A DNA stretch of 64,000 bases from Pseudomonas sp. B21-028 (GTDB lineage Bacteria; Pseudomonadota; Gammaproteobacteria; Pseudomonadales; Pseudomonadaceae), in NCBI RefSeq assembly GCF_024749045.1, contig NZ_CP087184.1, positions 1,860,001 to 1,924,000 of the forward strand, written 5' to 3'. Position numbers and translations under genes: made by a program. The notes below the pieces were generated by a model. It searched no databases. It saw only the letters and a program-made list of their open reading frames with translations, and was not told where the DNA came from. Position 1 is the stretch's first letter. Every line of letters starts with the position of its first letter. Shown in pieces: positions 38,653 to 47,705 of this stretch.

Positions 38653-38946
38653 ATGCCGCGTCCCGCCTGGTCCCTGTTTGCCTACCAACTGATCGAGCCT
38701 GACGAACAGCTGGACCTGTTCGCCTGCCAGGAAGTGCGGGTGCATCTGGTGACCCGGCAACTGGAGCTCGGTGGCTCGGCGGACCGCACGCTCTGCGGCA
38801 GCCTGCTGCCGGCCCAGCCGCGCTGGTCTGCCGTCGATCGGCGGATATTCCAGGATCATCGCCTGTGCTCGCTGTGCCGGGCGATCCTCGAGTCCCAGAA
38901 GCGCGGTACCTCACCGATCTGGCCGGAGCTGCGGTTCGAGTTGTAA
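38653..38946 (+). CDS. Conserved hypothetical protein with C-terminal CxxC
   Basis: Protein of 97 residues, cytoplasmic. The C-terminal part has HRLCSLCRAIL, a possible half metal site, and there are two other Cys (FACQE and TLCGS) that could complete one. GGAG precedes ATG 38653 by about seven bases. Follows tesA by 56 bases. Function not known to me. Confidence 0.65.
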   Translation: MPRPAWSLFAYQLIEPDEQLDLFACQEVRVHLVTRQLELGGSADRTLCGSLLPAQPRWSAVDRRIFQDHRLCSLCRAILESQKRGTSPIWPELRFEL

Positions 38947-38980
38947 TCGCCAGGATTCAAGGCATGCCCTTGTGGGGAAC

Positions 38981-39119
38981 TGTGGGAGCAAGGCCTGCCC
39001 TAATGCCAGTCAGTTAAGCCACAAACTGTGGGAGCAAAGCTTGCTCGCGATTGTGGTAAGTCAGTTAGCAACAATGTTGACTGGTCTGTCGCTATCGCGA
39101 GCAAGCTTGGCTCCCACAG
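38981..39119. repeat. Nested REP cluster upstream of the L,D-transpeptidase gene
   Basis: A REP arm (GTGGGAGCAAGGCCTGCCC) is followed by CTAATGCCAGTCAGTTAAG and then an inverted REP pair (GTGGGAGCAAAGCTTGCTCG ... GCAAGCTTGGCTCCCAC). The same CTAATGCCAGTCAGTTAAG module sits in the cluster at 42811-43065. Confidence 0.9.
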
Positions 39120-39243
39120 GGGCATATCTAGTTCCATATTGCTGCATATCGGACGCGCCATCGCCGCTCTCCCCGTAATACCGGGCTGCGGTGTACAATC
39201 GCTGTTTTCATACCCTCTATTCGATCTGCGAAGGATGTCCCGG

Positions 39244-40215
39244 ATGTTGCTGCGCTTGCCTGCCGTCGCCCGCTGCCTGTCTCTTGCCGCCCTGTGTATG
39301 GCGGGGCCCGTTGCTGCACTGGAGCTGCCTCTGCCGCCGCCGGGTGAGGACATCGTCGGCCAGGTGCAAGTGATCAAGGCCAAATACGAAGACACCTTCG
39401 CCGACCTGGGCACGACCTATGACCTGGGCTACGCCGAGATGGTCGCCGCCAACCCGGGCGTCGACCCCTGGTTGCCGGGAGCCGGCACGGAGATTGTGTT
39501 GCCGACCCGCTTCATCCTGCCGTCAGGTCCGCGCGAAGGCATCGTGATCAACCTTGCCGAGTACCGCCTCTACTACTTCCCCAAGGGCAAGAACGTGGTC
39601 TACACCTTCCCGCTGGGGATCGGTCGTGAGGGCTGGGGTTCGCCAATCGCCCACACGAGCATCATTGCCAAGACGCCGAACCCGAGTTGGACCCCGCCAG
39701 CGTCGATCAGGGCCGAGCATGCCGCTGACGGCGACCCGTTGCCAAGCGTGGTCCCGGCGGGACCCGATAACCCGTTGGGACCATTCAAATTCACTCTGGG
39801 CACCCCGGGCTACCTGATCCATGGCTCGAACAAGAAATTCGGCATCGGCACGCGTACCAGTCATGGTTGCTTCCGTATGTTCAACAACAACGTACTGGAG
39901 ATGGCCGGCATGGTACCGGTGGGTACGTCGGTGCGCATCATCAACGACCCCTACAAACTGGGCTTGAGCGGTGGAAAGGTCTACCTGGAAGCTCATACAC
40001 CGTTGGACGACAAGGGCAACCCGTCGGTGGTGGACAAGCACACCGCGGTGATCAATGCGATGCTCAAGCGTGAAGACATTACCAGCAATCTGCGCATGGA
40101 CTGGAACGTGGTACGTGACGTGGTGGCCGCCGAAGATGGCCTGCCGGTCGAGATCGCCGTTCCGAATGCTTCGACGCCGATGGTGTCGAGCGCACCGATC
40201 GACTTGCAGCAGTAA
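39244..40215 (+). CDS. L,D-transpeptidase (YkuD/ErfK family)
   Basis: Periplasmic enzyme of 323 residues that links peptidoglycan stems or attaches a lipoprotein. Signal peptide to about residue 23; a LysM-like segment (DLGYAEMVAANPGVDPWLPG); then the YkuD domain with HGSNKKFGIGTRTSHGCFRM, where the SHGCFR motif carries the catalytic Cys. ATG 39244 has AAGGA eight bases upstream. It is convergent with oprI, the Lpp-like lipoprotein that such enzymes can attach to peptidoglycan, as in the PAO1 gene order. Confidence 0.9.
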   Translation: MLLRLPAVARCLSLAALCMAGPVAALELPLPPPGEDIVGQVQVIKAKYEDTFADLGTTYDLGYAEMVAANPGVDPWLPGAGTEIVLPTRFILPSGPREGIVINLAEYRLYYFPKGKNVVYTFPLGIGREGWGSPIAHTSIIAKTPNPSWTPPASIRAEHAADGDPLPSVVPAGPDNPLGPFKFTLGTPGYLIHGSNKKFGIGTRTSHGCFRMFNNNVLEMAGMVPVGTSVRIINDPYKLGLSGGKVYLEAHTPLDDKGNPSVVDKHTAVINAMLKREDITSNLRMDWNVVRDVVAAEDGLPVEIAVPNASTPMVSSAPIDLQQ

Positions 40216-40228
40216 GGTTCTGTTTCGG

Positions 40229-40264
40229 CCCGCCGGCGTTTTGCGATGCCGGCGGGTTTTTTAT
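40229..40264 (+). terminator. Terminator of the L,D-transpeptidase gene
   Basis: Arms CCCGCCGGC and GCCGGCGGG, then seven T. Confidence 0.88.
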
Positions 40265-40285
40265 TGCCCGGGGAAACGCGAGCAA

Positions 40286-40317
40286 TAAAAAAGCCGACCC
40301 AAAAAATGGGTCGGCTC
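40286..40317 (-). terminator. Terminator of oprI
   Basis: Read on the minus strand: arms AGCCGACCC and GGGTCGGCT, followed by six T. It sits directly after the opposing terminator. Confidence 0.88.
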
Positions 40318-40338
40318 GATAACAATCCCGAAGGACTA

Positions 40339-40590
40339 TTACTTGCGGCTGGATTTTTCCAGCATGCGCAGAGCGCGCTCGTTAGCTTCGTCAGCAGTCT
40401 GTTGTGCTTTTTGAGCAGCAGCCAGAGCTTCATCAGCTTTACGGTAAGCTTCGTCTGCACGAGCTTGGGCGCGAGCTGCTGCGTCTTCGGTAGCAGTCAG
40501 ACGTGCTTCGGTTTCTTTCGATGCGCTGCTGCAACCGGTAGCCAGAACTGCGGCCAGGGCCAGAGCAGAGAATTTCAGAACGTTGTTCAT
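40339..40590 (-). CDS. oprI: Major outer-membrane lipoprotein OprI
   Basis: Lpp-like lipoprotein of 83 residues. Signal peptide with lipobox LATGC (lipidated Cys20), then a continuous Ala-rich heptad-repeat helix that forms a trimeric coiled coil, ending with Arg-Lys, which can be joined to peptidoglycan. ATG 40590 is preceded by AAGGGG. It has its own strong promoter and terminator. One of the most abundant proteins in pseudomonads. Confidence 0.95.
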   Translation of the reverse strand: MNNVLKFSALALAAVLATGCSSASKETEARLTATEDAAARAQARADEAYRKADEALAAAQKAQQTADEANERALRMLEKSSRK

Positions 40591-40710
40591 CGTGTTCCCC
40601 TTCAAGGACTTTCTATTTAGTGACTGTCTCCTCAGAGTGAGGAGTTAGCCGGCGTACATACTACCCATTACTTGTAGTAAGTAAACTGACGTAGCGCAAG
40701 AAGCAAAAAA

Positions 40711-40739
40711 ATTGTAGGCGGTGATTCTTTTTCGAGCAA
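40711..40739 (-). promoter_or_regulatory. Probable sigma-70 promoter of oprI
   Basis: On the minus strand TTGCTC (40734-40739) and TACAAT (40711-40716) are separated by exactly 17 bases. This implies a 5' leader of roughly 110 bases before oprI. Confidence 0.7.
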
Positions 40740-41224
40740 CTTTTCTTGCTGTTGTTTAAAAAATATACAGCGCCAAGCCCTTGAATGGAGCGCGCCAGCG
40801 CACAAAAGTTCCGCTGGCGAGAGGAACTCTTGCGGGGTCGCTAAAGTCGCTGTTTATTGATTCGTCTACACTTTTGTTCATTTTTTGCGCAGCATCCCGG
40901 GCATCTTTATTGGTAGGACTGGTGACTTTAACTACGCACGCTCGTCTCAAGACTCAACAACTGGCGATGTTCAGCTATTGCGCCTTCGCTGACTTCAGCG
41001 CAACGGTGGCGTTCAAGTCGCTAAATCCGACGAGGCTACCCTCCAATGACAGGTGTGCCTTGAGCATTTGCGTCATTGGTGCCTACTATTCACGACGTGC
41101 TCGGGTTTGAGTGATTGATTTTTTGCGCTCGGTGACCGTTCAGGCACGGGGTGGCGTAGATGTTCCTTCGCCGGAAAAACATCGGTAAGGTAGGGGTCAG
41201 CATTCAGACCCGCGAGGAGTAGTG
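40740..41224. other. Intergenic region between oprI promoter and GNAT gene
   Basis: About 485 bases. A 64-codon minus-strand frame at 40756-40950 has no clear ribosome site or known family, so it is not called. I see no repeat or RNA gene here. Confidence 0.35.
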
Positions 41225-41506
41225 ATGAGCGAGGCGTTGTCCATCCACCATGACCAGGCTGGTCATCAGTTCGAGACCACTGTGGACGGTCATCGTGCCT
41301 ATCTGACCTATATGGACCTGGGCAAACAGACCCTGGACATCTATCGGACGTTCGTGCCCAACGCCCTGCGCGGCAGAGGGATTGCGGCGGCACTGACCGA
41401 AAAGGCGTTGCAGTACGCCGAAGACATGGGCTACACGGTGATCCCGTCCTGCTCCTACGTGGAGCGCTACATGGAACGTCACCAGCGGCACGCGGCGAAG
41501 CTCTGA
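41225..41506 (+). CDS. GNAT-like N-acetyltransferase domain protein (YjdJ type)
   Basis: Protein of 93 residues: the short GNAT fold with NALRGRGIAAALTEKALQYA, where RGRGIA is the acetyl-CoA loop, and SCSYVERYMERH near the end. GAGGAG lies five bases before the ATG. Members act on small molecules or protein amines; the target here is unknown. A bidirectional terminator separates it from the convergent DAHP synthase gene. Confidence 0.82.
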   Translation: MSEALSIHHDQAGHQFETTVDGHRAYLTYMDLGKQTLDIYRTFVPNALRGRGIAAALTEKALQYAEDMGYTVIPSCSYVERYMERHQRHAAKL

Positions 41507-41523
41507 CGCAACGGATTCCACAA

Positions 41524-41560
41524 TAAAAAACGCCGGGTTTGAAAGCCCGGCGTTTTTTAT
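41524..41560. terminator. Bidirectional terminator between GNAT gene and class I DAHP synthase
   Basis: Arms CGCCGGG and CCCGGCG flanked by AAAAAA on the left and TTTTTT on the right, so it can serve both converging genes. Confidence 0.88.
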
Positions 41561-41579
41561 TGTGCGGTGAAAGGGGCGA

Positions 41580-42656
41580 TCAGCCGCGCTGACGCTTTGG
41601 CAGCACATCCTTGAGTTTGGCGTGCATGCTGCGCAGGGTGTTCTCGGTCGCGCTCCAGTCGATGCAGGCATCGGTGATGGAGACGCCGTACTGCAAGTCG
41701 GCGAGGTCTTTCGGGATCGCCTGGCAGCCCCAGTTCAGGTGGCTCTCGACCATCAGGCCGATAATCGACTGATTGCCTTCCAGAATCTGATTGGCCACGT
41801 TCTCCATCACCAGGGGTTGCAGTGCCGGGTCCTTGTTGGAGTTGGCGTGGCTGCAGTCGACCATGATGTTCGGCTTGATCTTCGCCTTGTTCAGCGCCTG
41901 TTCGCACAGGGCAACACTGACCGAGTCGTAGTTGGGCTTGCCGTTGCCGCCGCGCAGCACCACGTGACCGTAGGCGTTGCCCTTGGTGGTGACGATCGAC
42001 ACGCCGCCTTCCTGGTTGATGCCGAGGAAGCGGTGAGGGCTGGAAACCGATTGCAGGGCGTTGATGGCGACGGTGAGGCCGCCGTCAGTGCCATTCTTGA
42101 AGCCCACGGCCGAAGACAGGCCGGAGGCCATCTCGCGGTGGGTCTGGGATTCGGTGGTGCGCGCGCCGATGGCGGACCAGCTGATCAGGTCCTGCAGGTA
42201 TTGCGGGGAGATCGGGTCCAGGGCTTCGGTCGCGGTGGGCAGGCCCATTTCGGCCAGGTCCAGCAGCAGTTGGCGACCGATGTGCAGACCGTCCTGGATC
42301 TTGAACGAGTCATCCAGGTACGGGTCGTTGATCAGGCCTTTCCAGCCGACGGTGGTCCGGGGTTTCTCGAAATATACCCGCATGACCAGATACAGTGTGT
42401 CGGAAACTTCCGCCGCCAGCACTTTCAGGCGCTCGGCGTATTCGTGGGCGGCCTTGATGTCATGGATCGAGCAGGGCCCGATAACCACGAACAGGCGATG
42501 GTCGGTGCCGTCGAGAATGTTGCGGATGACTTCCCGCCCCTTGGTCACGGTGCGCAGGGCAGCGTCGCTCAGGGGGATATCGCGCTTGAGCTGGTCAGGC
42601 GTGATGAGGGTCTCGTTGGAGGCGACGTTAAGGTCATTGATCGGTAAATCAGCCAT
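41580..42656 (-). CDS. Class I 3-deoxy-7-phosphoheptulonate (DAHP) synthase
   Basis: First enzyme of the shikimate pathway: condenses PEP and erythrose 4-phosphate. The 358-residue protein is of the AroFGH type: VVIGPCSIHD with the metal Cys, VYFEKPRTTVGWKG, and MVDCSHANSNKD later. Which aromatic amino acid inhibits it is not clear from sequence. A class II enzyme for the same reaction is at 55390-56736. Confidence 0.92.
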   Translation of the reverse strand: MADLPINDLNVASNETLITPDQLKRDIPLSDAALRTVTKGREVIRNILDGTDHRLFVVIGPCSIHDIKAAHEYAERLKVLAAEVSDTLYLVMRVYFEKPRTTVGWKGLINDPYLDDSFKIQDGLHIGRQLLLDLAEMGLPTATEALDPISPQYLQDLISWSAIGARTTESQTHREMASGLSSAVGFKNGTDGGLTVAINALQSVSSPHRFLGINQEGGVSIVTTKGNAYGHVVLRGGNGKPNYDSVSVALCEQALNKAKIKPNIMVDCSHANSNKDPALQPLVMENVANQILEGNQSIIGLMVESHLNWGCQAIPKDLADLQYGVSITDACIDWSATENTLRSMHAKLKDVLPKRQRG

Positions 42657-42810
42657 CGTGTTACTCGTCAGGTCACGGGTGCCGGCCGCCAGCGATCCCC
42701 GCGCGGCGGTGCACAGCGGATTTAAGCGCGTCGGGGAGCCGAACCTTAGCGCGTTACGAGGCTCCTCGACAATGGGCAGGGGCTGGTTTCAAGGGGATTT
42801 ATCCCGGCTT

Positions 42811-43065
42811 TTGTGGGAGCAAGGCTTGCCCTAATGCCAGTCAGTTAAGGATCAAACGGCGCAACGCCTGTGGGAGCAAAGCTTGCTCGCGATTGCGGTA
42901 AGTCCGTCAGCATCAATGTTGACTGGTCCAGCGCTATCGCGAGCAAGCTTTGCTCCCACGAGTCTGTGGCTTAACTGACTGGCATTAAGGCTTGCCCGCG
43001 ATGAAGGCGCCTCGGTTCCAAGGTAAACCGCGTAGACTTCATCGCGGGCAAGCCTTGCTTCCACA
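42811..43065. repeat. Large nested REP/palindrome cluster
   Basis: Outer arms GTGGGAGCAAGGCTTGCC and, at 42985-43063, further REP arms of the GGCTTGCCCGCGATGAAG type. Inner module: CTAATGCCAGTCAGTTAAG at 42831-42849 is inverted as CTTAACTGACTGGCATTAAG at 42970-42989, enclosing a REPIN (42869-42958). Thus one REPIN sits inside another palindrome. It fills most of the gap between DAHP synthase and panE-like genes. Confidence 0.9.
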
Positions 43066-43088
43066 GCTTTACCAAAGGAGTCGCAAAG

Positions 43089-44042
43089 ATGCAGGCAGGC
43101 GTAAAACCCCGGATCGGGATGATTGGTACCGGGGCCATCGGCGGGTTCTACGGGGTGATGCTGGCGCGCGCCGGCTTTGATGTGCACTTTTTATTGCGCA
43201 GCGAATTCGGCGCGGTGGCCGAGCACGGCTTGCGTATCGACAGCGCGGTCCACGGGCCCTTGAGCCTCGATCCGGTCCAGGTGTATCGCAGCGCGGCGGA
43301 CATGCCGCGCTGCGACTGGCTGCTGGTCGGTGCCAAGACCACCAGCAATGCCGACCTGGCCCCGGCCATCGTCCAGGCGGCGGCTGACGGTGCGAAGGTC
43401 CTGCTGCTGCAGAACGGCCTCGATGTCGAGGAGGCGCTGCGTCCTTTGCTGCCCGAGTCGTTGCATCTGCTGGGCGGCTTGTGCCTGATCTGTGTACACC
43501 GCGTCGGCCCGGGCGTCATCGCCCACCAGGCCCTCGGCTCGGTCAGCATCGGTTATCACAGCGGCCCTTGCCGGGATCAGGCTGAACGCATGGCGGTTGT
43601 CGACGCGGCGGCCGGGCTGTTCCGGGCCGCCGGCGTGGAGGCCCAGGCAATGCCCGACCTGCAACAGGCGCGCTGGCAGAAACTGGTGTGGAACGTGCCC
43701 TATAACGGTCTTTCGGTGTTGCTGGGGGCCAGTACCACGCCGCTGATGGCCGACAATCACAGCCGTGGGCTGATCCAGGCGCTGATGGCCGAGGTGGTGC
43801 GCGGCGCCCAGGCCTGCGGTCATCACATTGCACCGGACTACGCCGGGTATTTGTTCGCGATGACCGAGAAAATGCCCGATTACTGGCCGAGCATGTATCA
43901 CGATTATTCCCATAAGCGTGTGCTGGAACTGGAAGCGATCTACAGCCGGCCATTGGCGTCGGCGAAAGCGGCGGGGTGTGAGCTGCCGAAAATCGAGGCC
44001 TTGTACCAGGCGTTGGCGTTCATGGATCGGCGCAACCGCTGA
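43089..44042 (+). CDS. 2-dehydropantoate 2-reductase-like protein (ApbA/PanE family)
   Basis: NADPH-dependent ketoacid reductase of 317 residues. Rossmann motif GMIGTGAIGGFYGV at residues 10-23; the catalytic Lys lies in the segment RWQKLVWNVPYNGLS; the C-terminal helical domain ends with YSRPL. It may be the pantothenate enzyme or a paralogue with another substrate; pseudomonads have several. AAAGGAG lies upstream of the ATG. Followed by a nucleotidase gene. Confidence 0.85.
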   Translation: MQAGVKPRIGMIGTGAIGGFYGVMLARAGFDVHFLLRSEFGAVAEHGLRIDSAVHGPLSLDPVQVYRSAADMPRCDWLLVGAKTTSNADLAPAIVQAAADGAKVLLLQNGLDVEEALRPLLPESLHLLGGLCLICVHRVGPGVIAHQALGSVSIGYHSGPCRDQAERMAVVDAAAGLFRAAGVEAQAMPDLQQARWQKLVWNVPYNGLSVLLGASTTPLMADNHSRGLIQALMAEVVRGAQACGHHIAPDYAGYLFAMTEKMPDYWPSMYHDYSHKRVLELEAIYSRPLASAKAAGCELPKIEALYQALAFMDRRNR

Positions 44043-44062
44043 ACGAGCGAAGGGGGGATGAC

Positions 44063-44968
44063 ATGGCAAGCAACATCGATGACAAACTGGTGCTGGCGAT
44101 TTCGTCGCGGGCGCTGTTCGACCTGAGCGAAAGCCACAAGGTGTATCTGTCGAGCGGCGTCGAGGCCTATCGGCAGTATCAGATCGAACATGAAGACGAA
44201 GTCCTCGAACCCGGCGATGCGTTCGCCCTCGTGCAGAAGTTGCTGAGCCTCAACCAGCATCTGGGGCGTGCCCGGGTCGAGGTAATTCTGGTGTCGCGCA
44301 ACAGCGCCGACACGGGTCTGCGGGTGTTCAACTCGATTCACCACTATGGCTTGGCAATCTCCCGCGCCGCGTTTGTCGGCGGGCGCAGTCCTTATCCTTA
44401 CCTCAAGGCATTCGGCTGTGATCTTTTCCTGTCCACCCATGCCGAAGACGTGCGCAGTGCCCTCGACGCCGGCTTTGCGGCAGCCACCATCCTGTCGGGC
44501 GGTGCCAGCCGCGCCGCCAGTGAGGAGCTGCGTATCGCTTTTGATGGCGATGCGGTGCTGTTTTCCGATGAGTCGGAGCGCATCTATCAGACCGGTGGTC
44601 TTGAGGCGTTCCAGGCCAGCGAGCGGCAATCAGCTCGCGAGCCGTTGCGGGGCGGCCCGTTCAAGGGCTTCCTGGCGGCGCTCAATGCCCTGCAGCGGGA
44701 GTTCCCTGAGGATGCCTGCCCGATCCGCACGGCGCTGGTGACCGCCCGTTCGGCGCCGGCCCACGAGCGGGTCATCCGGACCTTGCGCGAGTGGGACATC
44801 CGTCTGGACGAATCGCTGTTCCTCGGTGGCCTGACCAAGTCGGCGTTCCTCGAAGCTTTTGCCGCCGATGTGTTTTTCGACGACCAGACGGGCCATTGCG
44901 AACTGGCTCGCGAGGTGGTCGCCACCGGTCACGTGCCCCACGGCATCAGTAACGAAGTGAAGCCCTGA
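44063..44968 (+). CDS. Cytosolic 5'-nucleotidase (NT5C1-like)
   Basis: Protein of 301 residues of the 5'-nucleotidase family related to animal cN-I (Pfam 5-nucleotidase). Visible family segments: ISSRALFDLSESHKVY near the N-terminus, FVGGRSPYPYLKAF, LFLSTHAEDVRSALDAGF and FDGDAVLFSDESERIY. The last resembles an HAD-type Asp motif. Predicted to dephosphorylate nucleoside monophosphates in the cytoplasm. Starts 21 bases after the panE-like gene, so probably co-transcribed. Confidence 0.83.
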   Translation: MASNIDDKLVLAISSRALFDLSESHKVYLSSGVEAYRQYQIEHEDEVLEPGDAFALVQKLLSLNQHLGRARVEVILVSRNSADTGLRVFNSIHHYGLAISRAAFVGGRSPYPYLKAFGCDLFLSTHAEDVRSALDAGFAAATILSGGASRAASEELRIAFDGDAVLFSDESERIYQTGGLEAFQASERQSAREPLRGGPFKGFLAALNALQREFPEDACPIRTALVTARSAPAHERVIRTLREWDIRLDESLFLGGLTKSAFLEAFAADVFFDDQTGHCELAREVVATGHVPHGISNEVKP

Positions 44969-45119
44969 CGGCCTGATACCGATCAGTAATCCCCTCGCCA
45001 CAGGTGCCGGGTGCAGTTCGAACTGACTGGCACTGTCCCGTTTTTCTGGGCCCGTCGCACTCTTCAAGGCACTGCTAAGCTGAATCCATCTCCGCCATTC
45101 TGGCACGCGAGGAGGTCAC

Positions 45120-45620
45120 ATGATTCGCTCGATGCTGTACGCCACAGACTTGGGACTCTACGCCCCTTATGTGATGCAGCATGCCTTGGCGTTGGCACGG
45201 ACGTTTGAAGCCGAGTTGTATGTAGTGCATGCGGTAGAACCGATGGGGCTGTTCGCCGAATCGGTGTTACAAAGCTATCTCGACGAGCAGGCGCTGAACG
45301 AATTTCATCGACAGGGTCTGAATACGGTGATGGCCAATATCGAACAGCGGGTTCTCGACAGTTTCCGGGAGGAGCTGGGGGAGGGGCAGCAGGATTTGAA
45401 GCTGATCAGGTCGGTCAGGGTGTTTCAGGGCGATCCTTCCCAGGTCATTCTGGAACAGGCCGCGAAACTCTCTGTCGATTTGCTGATCGTAGGCAGTCAC
45501 TGCCAGGGGGCCAGTGGTGAAGCGCCCCTGGGCAGGACCGCCGCCCGGGTTTTGCAGTTGGCTCGGGTGCCGGTCTATCTGGTGCCGCTGGTGCAGCGTC
45601 GGCGCCAGGGGGAAGCTTGA
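45120..45620 (+). CDS. Universal stress protein (UspA family)
   Basis: Single Usp domain of 166 residues. N-terminal MLYATDLGLY and a C-terminal ATP-loop-like segment IVGSHCQGASGEAPLGRTAA, similar to the G-2x-G-9x-G-S/T motif. GAGG precedes the ATG. It stands alone between the nucleotidase gene and cysB. Confidence 0.87.
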   Translation: MIRSMLYATDLGLYAPYVMQHALALARTFEAELYVVHAVEPMGLFAESVLQSYLDEQALNEFHRQGLNTVMANIEQRVLDSFREELGEGQQDLKLIRSVRVFQGDPSQVILEQAAKLSVDLLIVGSHCQGASGEAPLGRTAARVLQLARVPVYLVPLVQRRRQGEA

Positions 45621-45722
45621 GGCTAAATGATGGCCTTTTTATAAAAAGTTCTAGATTTATTGTCTCGACCATCCATATAGTTATATACCGCCGCTGATGC
45701 CCGTGGCGTCCAACTGCTTTGA

Positions 45723-46706
<984 letters not shown>

Positions 46707-46712
46707 CGCCGA

Positions 46713-47195
46713 CTAGATCGCCTCGGTGACCGCGAACTGTTGCCGGGCGCCCGCTACGACGATCTCCACTTCATCCCCTTCGAACTTGCCCAGCAAGCCT
46801 CGGCCCAACGGTGAGCGAGGGGTGATGACGGTGATCGGTTGCCCCACCAGGGACACTTTCAATCCCGCGGCGTCCGGCCCCAGGAACAGCCATTGCTGGC
46901 GACCGTCTTCATCCTCCAGGCCGATCAGGCTACCCACCTGGATGCCGCGCTGCGCGTCATAGGGCCTGAGAATCAGGTTCTGGCAGAGGGCGAGGGCCTG
47001 GCGGATTTCTTCCACGCGCCTGGCTTGTCCGGCAGCGAGGTAGGAGGCTTCGAGGCCCAGGGTGTCGTATTTATTCTCGGCGATGTTTTCTTCGTGGGTC
47101 GCGGTTTCGTAGGCGGTCTGCGCGGCGCGCTCGGCGATGTCGAGATCGACCTTGAGTTTGTCGAGGATCAACTGGTGGACGGTCTGTTTGTTCAT
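46713..47195 (-). CDS. GreA/GreB-family protein
   Basis: Protein of 160 residues with a shortened N-terminal coiled coil (TAYETATHEENIAENKYDTL) and a C-terminal Gre/FKBP-like domain (ITVITPRSPLGRGLLGK). The coiled-coil tip retains acidic residues, but the order differs from GreA/GreB, so cleavage activity is uncertain. ATG 47195 is two bases after the upstream gene's stop, so the pair is co-transcribed. Convergent with cysB. Confidence 0.82.
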   Translation of the reverse strand: MNKQTVHQLILDKLKVDLDIAERAAQTAYETATHEENIAENKYDTLGLEASYLAAGQARRVEEIRQALALCQNLILRPYDAQRGIQVGSLIGLEDEDGRQQWLFLGPDAAGLKVSLVGQPITVITPRSPLGRGLLGKFEGDEVEIVVAGARQQFAVTEAI

Positions 47196-47197
47196 GA

Positions 47198-47584
47198 TCA
47201 GTCGCAGAATTGCAAAACGTTGGCGCGGGTCTTCTCGCTCGGCGCGTTCCGGTCCTGTTCCAGCCAGAACTGGCACTTGGGGTTGGACTGATTGCGCGGG
47301 TTGCTGCGGGCCTGGTCGAGGGCTTGCCGTTGTTCATTGCGCTGAAGGTTCTGCTGGTATTGCTCGAACATGGGATTCTGCGGTTCGGGAGGCGGTAGCA
47401 CGACCGGCGGTTGCGCCAGTTGGTGCACGGCAGCGGCCACCGGGGCGAGTTGTTCACCCAGGACGAATTTAGACAACAGCCAGCCTGTCAGCACAATGGC
47501 GAGGAACCCCAGCCACAGGCCCAAGGCGATGCTGACGGTCAATTGCAAGGCGGTGAGACGCGGGGCGGGAGGGTGATCGGGCAT
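47198..47584 (-). CDS. Hypothetical membrane-anchored protein
   Basis: Protein of 128 residues: one N-terminal membrane helix (about residues 15-40), then a Pro-rich linker and a Gln/Asn/Arg-rich helical tail ending CQFWLEQDRNAPSEKT. Probably anchored with the tail in the periplasm. Co-transcribed with the Gre-like gene. Family unknown to me. Confidence 0.7.
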   Translation of the reverse strand: MPDHPPAPRLTALQLTVSIALGLWLGFLAIVLTGWLLSKFVLGEQLAPVAAAVHQLAQPPVVLPPPEPQNPMFEQYQQNLQRNEQRQALDQARSNPRNQSNPKCQFWLEQDRNAPSEKTRANVLQFCD

Positions 47585-47705
47585 GGTTGTTTCCTGGCAA
47601 GAACACGGGCAGGTGACGATTGTCGCATGAAGATTAATCGCCGTCGGCTCTTCTGCATCATCGGTTTATTCGGGACAATCGAAGCTTTGCCACAGGGAAT
47701 CGGGA

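Noticed and set aside
40756..40950. 64-codon minus-strand frame upstream of oprI
   Set aside because: No ribosome site, no recognisable family, and it lies upstream of the oprI promoter; kept as intergenic.
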